A stretch of DNA of 64,000 bases, taken from positions 47,376,017-47,440,016 of the forward strand of contig CM019696.1 in NCBI GenBank assembly GCA_009760885.1, in the 5' to 3' direction. The translations under genes were made by a program, and so were the position numbers. A model generated the notes under the pieces. It was not told the origin of the DNA. It searched no databases and worked only from the letters and a program-made list of their open reading frames with translations. The first letter of the stretch is position 1; each line of letters begins with the position of its first letter. This DNA is from Achatina immaculata. Lineage: Eukaryota > Mollusca > Gastropoda > Stylommatophora > Achatinidae. Shown here piece by piece: positions 11,834-22,000 of this stretch.

Positions 11834-13178
11834 CAAGGGGAAGTCACTAAGTAACTCACAAATGCCTGTTACAAAAAAACTAAATGTGACAGTAATTTGA
11901 AAACTTTTAATTTTTGAACCTACATTATTCCCCTATTTCTCAACGTAATCACCACCAACATTGATACATTTGTCCCATTGTGTAATCAGTGATGCAATAC
12001 AAATGGCGTAAAAATCGGGAGTCCGATTTCTGAACCATTTTTTTACTTCTGTTTCCACCTCTTCATCACTAGAGAATCTTCTCCCGCCAAGGTGGTTTTT
12101 CAATGGGCCAAACAGGTGAAAAATCACTTGGAGCTAAGTCAGGACTATAGGGTGGATGTTCAAGAACTTCCCAACCCAACTGGCTAATCTTCTCTTAGGT
12201 TAACCGAGCCGTATGTGGTCTGGTACTGTCATGAAGGAGAAGCACACCTCTAGTCAGCAGACCAGGATGTTTTCTTCGAATCGCATCCCGTAGCATCGAC
12301 TGAACTTCACAGTACGATACAGAATTCACAGTATGATACAGAATTCACACTGTCACCATACTTCTGGAACTTGGTTAACAACACTCCTTGATAATCCCAG
12401 GACACTGTCAGCATAACCTTCCTCGCAGAAGGCGTAATCTTGAATTTGTTTTGCATGGTGATGATGGGTGTTTCCATTGCATTGAGGCACTTTCTGATTC
12501 GGGTTGGTAGTGGTGCACCAAAGATTCGTCTCCAGTAATAATCCTTTGGACCATGTCTTCACCTTCATATGCGTAATGACAGTGATGCTGCAATGACAAA
12601 CCAAATCAGTTCATTTTGTGTTCATCATTCAGATCTCTGGGTGCTTAACGTGAGCAAAATTTTTGAAAATTCAATTGCTCATGCATTATTCTGTAGGCTA
12701 AGCCATGTGATCATCCGACTGCACTTGCTACACTGTCTATCGTTACTCATCTATCAGCTCTGATAATCTCATTCACATGTTGCACAGTTGCTTCTGTTGC
12801 AATCTGAACAGGACAGCCAAGTCACACTTTGTCAACAATTTTGGTGTGTCTCTGAGAAAATTCTTTTACCAAGTTATAGACCACTTTATGTGATAAACAT
12901 TTTTCAGCATAAACTGTAATCATTTCCTTATGAACGTCCTCAACTGAATGTCCTTTAGCCCAAAAAAATCCCACTACACTTCTCTGTTCTTCTTTGGTAC
13001 ACACTAACAGTTGGGTAGCCATTTTGTTATTGCTTTGCGCATGTGCACGTAACTCCCAGCGCCCCCTACATACAACTATTATAAAGTTGGATGATGGTAC
13101 TATCTAAGGATATATTTAAATACTACCTGATAACTTCCACATATTTCAATTTGCGAATTACTTAGTGACTTCCCCTTG
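11834..13178 (-). mobile_element. mariner (DD34D-type) transposon, full length but inactivated
   Basis: The element is bounded by inverted repeats CAAGGGGAAGTCACTAAGTAA at both ends and flanked by TA on each side (11832-11833 and 13179-13180), the expected target duplication. Its 1345 bp is usual for mariner. On the minus strand the N-terminal domain starts at 13022 ('EEQRSVVGFFWAKGHSVEDV'). The catalytic core follows in other frames ('TGDESLVHHYQPES' near 12520, then 'PPYSPDLAPSDFHLFGPLK') and ends at 11933 in 'GDYVEK', the normal mariner C-terminus. Frameshifts split it into at least three frames. It lies about 340 bp beyond the FEM1B stop codon, so it may fall in or near that gene's 3' UTR. 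Confidence 0.88.
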
Positions 13179-13517
13179 TATTAACTCAAGTCTGGCAGAA
13201 AGCACATCTATCTATTCTTCGCTAAATCTCTCTGCATACATCAGGGAAATGAGTTCTTCAAGAATGTAGCAGCATTCCTTCAGGATGTCAACACTGCCAT
13301 TCAGCCTGGCCTTGATTGGTACTGGTGATGGCCAGGAAAGTGAGTTCAAGTTACTGTTATTAACACATTAAAAATAAATTAATGTAATTTTTTTTAAAAA
13401 TATATATATAGCACAAGAACACTGAAGCTATGACAACAATTTTTTTTTTTAAAGAAAATCTCCAAAACCTTCAAATACTGTCTTCTATCACATCAAGGTG
13501 TCTTGATACATTCAGTC

Positions 13518-15446
13518 TCAATGCAGGTCTACAAAAGCTTCCAAACATTTTGGTACGAAGGACTTGTATGGTATCTTGTTTTTTCGAATACAACGTGAAG
13601 AGAGACATTTCAGAGAGACATTGCTGTGATAGATAAGTGTGCTCAAGGTACTGCCTGAAGAAAGGTGAAAAGGGGTCTGGAATTTGCTATTTGCAATATC
13701 ACAATGTGCTCCTCTGTGTATCAGCATTTCAGTGATCTCTTGTCGAGTACTTTCTCGGGTTTCATTCAGTTTAGCGTTTGTAATAACATGCAGAGGAGTG
13801 TTTCTAGAACTATCCAGAGCATCGATATTTGCTCCACAATCAAGGAACATTCTGGCAAGAAGTTTGCATGGAAATATGACAATATTGTTTACATGGAAAT
13901 CGTCAACACAAATTCCTGGGTCGAGGACAATATGTAGAGGAGAGTAGCCATTCTTAAGACTCGGTTTAAGTTTAATGAACTTGTAAACAAGTCTGTGAAG
14001 TGCTCTGTTGTCCTCCTCTTCTTTGACAACCTTCACGGCAACAGTTATGAGATAGATAACAGATAAAATATTGGACTGATACAGTTCCGAGGCCGTGCAC
14101 TTGGACTCACAAATAGACTCGGTATTTGAAGCATTCAGAAACAATTCAATTTCCGTGATGCCAAATTTCAATACCTGTTCCACGTCAGAGTAGGAAAGTT
14201 CTGCTTTCAGAGCCACCATTTGAGAGAAGACTTGTGAAAATCTAAGAAGATCTTTGTTGATGGATCTGTTATTTGTCTGCCTCAAGACCATGGCATGCAT
14301 CCATAATGCAATACATCTGTCAAACCTGCCGTTGTCTGCAAAAACAGCGCCTCGGAATATCACAGGATGAGGAATTTCTGGGTTATTTGATCCTAGGATT
14401 CTTTCTCGTATGGTCAGAGCTTCCATGTGCAAGGCATCCCTGTTGTAACGCAGAACATCAAGCTCCTGCATACTCTGGCACTCTACATGGTTTCCATAAG
14501 CTGAAACTGGTGCAAAGAATGGTTTAGGAATGAACTCACCCTGGGAAGATCGTCTGCCACTACTGTCTTGCATGCGCAGGGACATTGCAGATTTCAAATA
14601 CTGATATGCTTTATTGAGGTCATAATTCTCCTTGTCATTTGCAAACGATGAACCTAACAGCTCCAGTGCTTCAATTTTACTCAACCTCGTGCAGTCCGGC
14701 TGCTTTAGAAAATAATGGACAATGTCTTCTTTCCCACATTCTGCAGCAACCATCAAGGGGGTCATGCCAAGGTCATTTTTCAGCATGGAGGCGCCAAAAT
14801 GAACCAGCTCCTTCACCACATCCAAATGGCCACATTCAGCAGCAAAATGGATCGATGTTGCCCCACAATGGGCTTTAAGGTCAGGATCTGCTCCTTTCTC
14901 CAAGAGATGTCTAACCACCTTGGTGTGCCCTTTATAACAAGAGATCATCAAGCAAGTGTTGTCATACTTGTTAGGGATGGTCAGGTCTGCCCCGTGCTCG
15001 ATGAGGTATCTCACAATATCCAGACGTCCATCGAAACATGCGGCTCTCAGGGGCGTGGAGTTGGTGGCTGTGGAATTATTGACATTCGCTCCATTTTTGA
15101 TCAGCAGTTCCACAATGGGCATATGCCCCGCCCCTGAGGCGCACCAAAGTGCGGTGGCATCTTGAATGACATACCCATCAAAACGAACCGTTGACCTCTG
15201 CTCAATGTCAACATCAAAATTACTCAGCAACACCTGGACCACTTTGGTCTGCCCTAGCATGGCCGCAATGACAAGAGGAGTGGTTTTCTGGCCTTCACAT
15301 TCTGTCAAGTGGTCCAGAATTTCTTTCACTAAAGGCTTGTCCATGTTCCACAGCAGGGCAAAGATGCTGATGGCCATTCCCTCTTTTGCTGCTGTGTGAA
15401 CCTTTTCTTTCAGCTGTCGAATCTCTTGTGTTGTCAGCCCTGCCAT
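13518..15446 (-). CDS. FEM1B: FEM1B homologue, ankyrin-repeat substrate receptor of a CUL2 ubiquitin ligase
   Basis: This 642-residue open frame aligns along its whole length with vertebrate FEM1B (627 residues, recalled). FEM1 proteins recruit substrates, often through C-terminal degrons, to CUL2-RBX1-ELOB/C in cytosol and nucleus. Six ankyrin repeats occupy about 55-250, with diagnostic 'TNSTPLRAACFDGRLDIV' (129-146) and 'NKYDNTCLMI'. A helical TPR-like middle spans 255-480 ('RDALHMEALTIRERILG' at 335-352). Two more ankyrin repeats lie at about 500-590. The tail has a BC-box-like 'SLKCLSSRCI' (611-620) and a Cul2-box-like 'VPKCLEAFV' (631-639). Cys194 in 'KAHCGA' corresponds to human Cys186, implicated in FNIP1 binding and reductive-stress sensing. 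The start matches the vertebrate start in position. The frame is intact and intronless. FEM1A/C is less likely because residues throughout follow FEM1B. Confidence 0.96.
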   Translation of the reverse strand: MAGLTTQEIRQLKEKVHTAAKEGMAISIFALLWNMDKPLVKEILDHLTECEGQKTTPLVIAAMLGQTKVVQVLLSNFDVDIEQRSTVRFDGYVIQDATALWCASGAGHMPIVELLIKNGANVNNSTATNSTPLRAACFDGRLDIVRYLIEHGADLTIPNKYDNTCLMISCYKGHTKVVRHLLEKGADPDLKAHCGATSIHFAAECGHLDVVKELVHFGASMLKNDLGMTPLMVAAECGKEDIVHYFLKQPDCTRLSKIEALELLGSSFANDKENYDLNKAYQYLKSAMSLRMQDSSGRRSSQGEFIPKPFFAPVSAYGNHVECQSMQELDVLRYNRDALHMEALTIRERILGSNNPEIPHPVIFRGAVFADNGRFDRCIALWMHAMVLRQTNNRSINKDLLRFSQVFSQMVALKAELSYSDVEQVLKFGITEIELFLNASNTESICESKCTASELYQSNILSVIYLITVAVKVVKEEEDNRALHRLVYKFIKLKPSLKNGYSPLHIVLDPGICVDDFHVNNIVIFPCKLLARMFLDCGANIDALDSSRNTPLHVITNAKLNETRESTRQEITEMLIHRGAHCDIANSKFQTPFHLSSGSTLSTLIYHSNVSLKCLSSRCIRKNKIPYKSFVPKCLEAFVDLH

Positions 15447-15602
15447 CTTTCACCATGAAAATGTGAAATGCCTTGATAAAATGTGTGTACACAATGGTCT
15501 GTTGCTCCTGACAACTGTCAATCATATACTACCCCGTCTGTGTTCCCAGGAGGAACATCATCATCTACAAATGCACAAAAGCTTTTCTATCCTTGAGACA
15601 CC
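15447..15602 (-). other. probable 5' UTR of FEM1B beginning at a splice acceptor
   Basis: On the minus strand a strong pyrimidine tract ending CTACTCAG abuts 15602, giving a good 3' splice site 156 nt before the FEM1B start codon. This suggests the coding exon is preceded by at least one non-coding exon. It is inferred from sequence only. Confidence 0.45.
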
Positions 15603-17800
15603 CTGAGTAGAGAAGAAAAAGAAAGCACTGTAATTTTCATTCTGAGATTTTTCCATTCATCAAAATTATTGAGTACACAGAGAGATGAAACATACCACAG
15701 CATAATATACATAGGGTTGTCTGTGCATTATGGGGACCCAAAAAAAAATATCATAGAAAAACCATCCCCATGTATCTGACTATCTATGCCAAAGTTAAGA
15801 ATGGGTGAGTGACTAATAGCTAACAAATGACAACCTGGCAAAGAAATGAAAGGAGAGTTACAGTACACAATGCGCTAGGGGCATATACAAAGGACTTGTG
15901 GGCAACCTATAAGAAGTGGAGGGAATTTGTTGCCTTCCTGAAAATTAAAATAAAATAAAAAGATACCAGAACGTACATTATAATTCACAGATCAGCGTAT
16001 TCGGCGCATGGAAAGATGTCCAAAATCCAGTGTATGTTGGGCTGGGTGGGGGTGAGTAGAGAAAGAGAAGGGGGTGGGGTCAGTTGTCATTTTCTATGAA
16101 CACCGTTAAATCTGTAGCAAACGTTGAGTCCCACATTTCCGAAACGCACATTTTAAGTTCCATATTACATGTATTTCTCATAACCATTTAACCAGAACAT
16201 CCATGCGGTATAATAACTTCTCAAGCAACTGTTTATTTCGACCTGTTCTTAGCTCTTGCATCGAGTGTCAGTTATCTCCTTTGACCAGTACACCAGGTAT
16301 AAAAATATACACACAAAAGACGCCGCAATACAGCACTTAAATAAAACAACACCTGTGACGGTTCCATATGTAGTTAATTACCTTGAGAGTGTCTCCATGT
16401 GATAAATGATAAGTAACTTTAAAATAAAACATTTTTCCAAATTACGGCCTCCCGTCTTCTATTCGCCATCAAGACATTGCGCATGCGCGGAATTGCGATA
16501 TTTGTGTAGACTTGTGCAATTTTCTGACTTTCCGATAAAAAAAGCGGAGTGTTCCAAATGTCGCACTTAAAAGAAAATTACAAAAATGACGTACTGTGAA
16601 AAATAAGAAGTGTAAACATATATTTTATGACGAAGATTTTTTTTAATCATGAAAAAAAATTTTGCCTTCCAGAACTCGTGTTCCACTACCGCATCGTAGT
16701 TACACATCTTGTCACACTCATTATTTATGACATATCAGTGTATACACAGATAAGAGAAATGACGACTGCGGTAAAACTGGCTCTAGTAATGAAAGTAGAT
16801 GGACGTGTATCAGTTTACAAAATGATGAGAAAAGTGAGGAAAGCAGGCAGAAACAAGAATGGCAGATAGCAAGACGAGTACATACAAGTAAAGAACATAC
16901 AACAATGCAATGTTTTGGGCAAAAACCTTTTTCCGGGGATCACACAGAATAACACAACAGATTTTTTAAAAAATAAATGCAAAATGTAGACTTAGCACTG
17001 GCATTTTGTGCCCGTCTTTCTTACTAGGAAGATACAAAAAGTCTATTTTTTCATCTGTTTTTTCGTGTTTTTAATCTGCTGTGTTATATTCGGCATGACT
17101 TATTTTTAGGACAGAGTTTACCCTTCCATTTCAAACCATGCCCACTCGGTTAGGCCGTAGTCCGTTACCAAGGAGCACGAGTAAGAGGCTGAAAAGAGTA
17201 TCGGTCGGCTACGGTTCGCCAACCTGGCACAAACAGTCAGAAGTGGATAACTAGCCACTATTTCATTTAGCTTCTGTACTAAAACATTCTTAACTCACCT
17301 ATCTTCTTTGCTTTGCTTTTGAATCATAAATTTAGAGGGGCATCAGATAGATGCAGGGTCAAATGGCCGACTATTCAATTTTGTTAGGATGAAAGAAAAC
17401 AAAACAAAAAAAAGTATAAATTAGAAATCTTCTATTTCCTGTATTTGTCACATTTTGTGTATGTGTGTGTGTGGGGGGGGGGGGGAGATCCGTCTGAATT
17501 GTTTCTCATGGAAGTAAAATTTTCACACACAAAAAATGTGTCAAGATATAGAGAAACAATTGCCAGTCGTTTTTATTGCTCGACAAGCTGAATAATATTT
17601 TTAAAAAGGCACGCTATCAGTTTCTAATCCTAGATTTCATCATTTTAAACGAGTAAAGCTGCTTCTTTTAAATTCTCCTATTCCCAACCCATTTCCATAA
17701 ACATTCATGGCACACATGCAGACTCGTGCAGTATGTCTGTATTCCATTGAACACTGACGCTAATCGCTGACACACAGATACTGTATCCATCATCACTGTC
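15603..17800. other. FEM1B-NECAP intergenic region
   Basis: No coding frame is supported. Apart from the candidate promoter near 16480 it holds a stretch (16730-16810) similar to the left half of the hairpin element at 7.56 kb, and a poly-G run at 17474-17487. Confidence 0.4.
16382..16490 (-). promoter_or_regulatory. candidate FEM1B first exon and NRF-1-type promoter site
   Basis: A perfect GCGCATGCGC palindrome, the NRF-1 consensus, lies at 16479-16488 in an otherwise AT-rich region. Reading on the minus strand from it, a plausible splice donor (CTCAAG|GTAATT) occurs at 16382/16381 and could join to the acceptor at 15603. The motif is known from CpG promoters of housekeeping genes. Its use here is a guess. 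Confidence 0.3.
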
Positions 17801-17804
17801 TTGT

Positions 17805-18895
17805 CACGTGTCCAGGTCTCACATGCATATGTTGCGATGGCAAAGATGCATGCCCTTAAAATCTTATTTTTGTAATGTTGTCTATTCCTCTCCACAGCTT
17901 CTTTAGTTTTACTTTTTGAAGAGCGATAGATGTCCTCCTTTTAATTTCCATCATTGTATCTCCATTATTAGTTAGCAATGATCCAAGATATTCTAAACTC
18001 TCCATTTCTTCCAGTTTTTCCTCATTGATATATATTTCAGCTGCCTTATTTGTTTTGTCAGTTGTCATCAATTTAGTTTTCTTTGCATTAAAATAGAGGT
18101 TTTGCTCTTCACTATTCTTACGGACTGACATAATTAGTTTTTCCATTCCTTTTTGTGTTGTGGACAGTAATACTGTGTCATCAGCATATCTAATCTCTGG
18201 TATTTCGTAACCTCCAATTGTTATGGCATCGTAATATTCTTTGTCTACATCTTCTCTAACATTCCTCATTATATTTTCCGGATACAAGTTAAATAAGTAA
18301 GGCGACAATATGCACCCCTGACAGACCGCTTGTTTTATGTCAAACCGAGTTGTTGTTTCACCATTTATTCTTACTGCTGCCTGTTGGTCTAGATCTAACA
18401 GTGGTATTAAGTGTATCACATGTTTTGAAAATCCTATTTTTTCCATTATTCCCCAAAGTTTCTGGTGTTGTACACAGGCAAATGCTTTTGAATAGTCTAA
18501 ACAAGATAAATGTAGATTCACATTAAATTCACTGCATTTCTGTATTATTAATCTTATATTGAATATATGATCTCTTGTTCCTCTTCCTTGATTTTAGTAT
18601 ATCCATACTACAAGAAGGTTGGCTAGTAAAGAATATTAAACAAAGAAAACTTAAATATTATGGACACGTTAAACGTCATGATAACCTAGAGAAGACCATC
18701 TTGGAAGGGTATATAATGGGAAAAAGAAAGAAAGGAAGAACAAGGCGAAGATGGACATAGTTGATAATCTGCAAATGGATGCATCGGCAGCAGGGCATCT
18801 TGCTTACAACAGAGAACCCTACAGGAGAGCTGTTAGGGAGGCAAAGTTCCGCAAGGGATATGCAAATGATAGAGAAATGCAGAGAATTTTACTTT
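17805..18895. mobile_element. RTE-like LINE, 5'-inverted (twin-primed) copy
   Basis: Two parts of one element face opposite ways. On the minus strand, 18521-17805 encodes reverse transcriptase: 'LDYSKAFACVQHQKLW', 'QGCILSPYLFNLY', catalytic 'IRYADDTVLLS', then 'ESLEYLGSLL' to 'ATYACETWT'. On the plus strand, from about 18600, comes the C-terminal part: '[26 protein letters not shown]' to '[14 protein letters not shown]'. The inverted part stops (CETWT) a short distance before where the direct part begins (ILQ..EGW) in the intact order. This inverted-5'/direct-3' arrangement is what twin priming produces. The right end is about 60-90 bp before the NECAP start codon. Assignment to the RTE group is by general resemblance. 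Confidence 0.8.
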
Positions 18896-18957
18896 GGAAA
18901 GAAGATAATGAAAATATTTGCTCAATGTCACAGAAAAATCTGGCCACACTAACAATC

Positions 18958-19049
18958 ATGGCAGACGCCGCCTACGAGAGGGTTTTATGTGTCAAAAATG
19001 AAGTTCTTGTCTATAGGATCCCACCAAGACCTTCAAACAGGGGATATAG
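18958..19049 (+). CDS. NECAP: NECAP exon 1 (coding part)
   Basis: Starts at ATG (M-A-D-A-A-Y-E-R-V) and ends in 'SNRGYR' with two bases of the last codon, followed by donor GTAAAT. The strongly conserved 'RIPPRxSNRGYR' fixes the frame. The start lies where the family's start is expected, and no upstream in-frame ATG extends it sensibly. Confidence 0.9.
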
Positions 19050-22000
19050 GTAAATAAACATTCAAATTTATTGTAAATTGTGTATATCGTACATATTATA
19101 GGTATAAGGTATAAATTGTTCACAAATGACGCTATGTGACATCGGTAATTTATCTGTTGATTAACGTGTATATTTTACCGTGTGACGTGTTCTCGTTCTT
19201 TGATGTTTTAAAATAACAAACTAGCCTATATGTCACACGTATTTAGGCTTCTCTGGACTCACCTGGTTGATTTTGTCAGTTATTGCGTATGTTAATTAGC
19301 TTTGTTCCTCCGCTAGGGCTGATGAGTGGAAATTAGAGACCCCCGACTGGACGGGACGACTGCGAGTCGTGTCGAGAGGCAAAGATTTAATTATCAAATT
19401 GGAAGACAAAACTAGCGGTAAGCGCACATATTTTAGTTATGTTTTGTTGAACATTTGAGTTAGTTCTGTAATTTAAAAAAAGCGTTATTATGCCTGTTTT
19501 CAAATGGACTCGGTTACTAGGTTAAATACAAGAGAAGATAATAATAGTAAGACGATATGAGGACGAGGTGTTCATTCTTGGCCTGTTTTGCCACAGTTTG
19601 ATCAACTCAACAGTGAGAACCAAACGCTGGTGAGGAAATAAATAGAAACCTGGGATAATCTTGAACCTTGCGATTTTCCACTTATTAGACTTGAAAAGTG
19701 AGACACATCGTATTGCACTTCCAAAACAGGTCCACACGAAAATTAGTCAGATATTTGCTTGTGAGAATCCCAGTTCTGTACACATGAGAATAATCTCAGT
19801 GAATTTGTTTATTGTTAGATGATTTGAGGGACTTGTAGAACCGGGACTTTCTGCTGCCTCACAGTGGTACCCATGGAAACAGTAGACTGGCTGAGTTAAC
19901 TCTTCCCATGCCACAGGAAGAAAAGTGGACGTTCAGTTACTTACCGGAGTAAAAGCGTGGGTCTTGATATGTTAGGGGGTATAGTTGTAAAATGGAATGG
20001 AAAACAGTATTTACATGTACTTCCGTGAACTTATTATGTTTCAAAGTATAACTAAATGTATGAAAATTTCATAAATGCAGCGTTTTTTTAGGAAAAAAGA
20101 AGTAATGTGATGTTTTTAGACAATGATTGTGCCCAGCTCACCATCGGCTAGGTCTAGATCTACACTACTTACCATCTGAGATGTCTAGATCTACTTGTCA
20201 ATCTCATATTCTGATTCTATGTTGCATTCTCGCTAAATTAATGTCTGAAATAACCTCCTAACTACTCCCGCCTTATCTATGGAACCTGTTTAAATTTAGC
20301 CCAAAGTGCAGCCAACGCTTGAACAACATATGTCTTCCAAAACCTAGACTTGATCTTTACAAGAAAAGCTTTAGTTATTCTGCTGCTCATCTTTGGAATA
20401 CCCTCCCATCCTATATAAAAAATATAAATTATACTTCTTCCTACAACTACAAGCTTTCCCAATATCTATTTGATGTCGACTACATGCCTCCATGAATTAT
20501 AAAACTTAAAAGTTATCTTAAACTGCTCTTACAGACACCGAATACAATTAATTGTTTTCTGAATAGTCCCGAAAATTTTGTTTAGTAGATAGTCATTTAG
20601 AATATATGTAGTTACTTCTGTACTGAGTGAATGTTAAGAGCGAAACGTAAATGTTATATTTTATGTCTCTCAGCTTCAATGTTAGTTATGTTTGTTATAT
20701 GAACAGCATATTTGTAGAATGTCTGGAATAGAGTGAAAGATGTATGATAAAGGGCAGAATGTCAGATGGGCCTGCGTGGCCAGTTCTTAACCCTTTTGAA
20801 ATAAAAATCAATCAAAGATCAGTCAATCCTCCAGTCATCTAAATATGTCTAGATCTACTTGGGATACATTCAAGAGCAGTGGGGTGGTCACAGGCCATGT
20901 CCATACCCCTATCTACATCATCAAAAATTGAAAATTTTCCATGTTTCTCTTCTTTATTCTTACTTGGCATTGCTCGTATCTAAGGACTCTTTCACCATTT
21001 TGAAAAGTGTCACCGGAAACGTGAATGAAATGTGTACAATCTAAATGGTACACCGGTTCTTTTATTGAAACAAACCATGATCGAAATTCCGACCATTGGC
21101 ATGCAACGGGGAAACCGGAAGGATCTAAAAATCAACCACTGGCATGGAAAGAGTTAATAAGAATCACCATGGGAAAAGTATGAGCTGAGGTCAGACCTGT
21201 TGGACAACTGTGCACATCAGTGACACAGTGCAACCAAAGGGTCTTTGAGGACAAAGAAGAAAAATCTGTCAGTTAATTTCAAATGTTTATTGACACTGAA
21301 AGGGTGCCTGAGTGGCAGAGTGGTTAGTGCGCTAGTCTCTTGTGGCAAAAGTCAGGGGGTTTAAATCTAGCCGGAGGAGCCCCAGTCACCCAGCAGTAGA
21401 AATGGGTACACAACTTCTTTTGGAGCTGGGGAAGGAAAGGTTGCTGGGCATGATGTGACCACATCATCCTCAAGTGTGCTGACAGGTTAAGAAAAATAGG
21501 GACACTGTCATGACATCAGATTGACCGTCGCATGATTGACATATCACAGTGGACATGCCACATTAAAAAAGGACACCATATCCCCTTTTTTCCTTCAGAG
21601 ACATGACACAACTAGGAGTAAGAATTAGAATGAAGAATAAAGGCCACTGAAACATAGTTCTTAAGAAGGATGCTTTGCACATCATGAAAAGAAAGAAAAA
21701 AAGATGAAGAAGTACTACAGCAGGCAAAAAAATATCTCTAACTAATGCCGTACATAAGAAAAAGATGGTCAAAGTTTCTCAGATACAACAGACGTAAAGG
21801 CCTCGAAAGTTAGTCGTCACTGGGAAGATAAATGGCACAAGACGGGTTGAGAAGACAGAAATACCTAGATCACCTGACTGCATGGTTTGGCAGGAAAATG
21901 GCAGTCAGCTTGATGTGAGGATCAAGTGAGATGGAGAGAGGATCAGAACCTCCTCACAGCATCACATTACAACCCCTCAGCCCTAACCATAATCACATAG

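Noticed and set aside
14715..15137. 140-codon plus-strand open frame
   Set aside because: Lies entirely antisense within FEM1B, which matches its family end to end.
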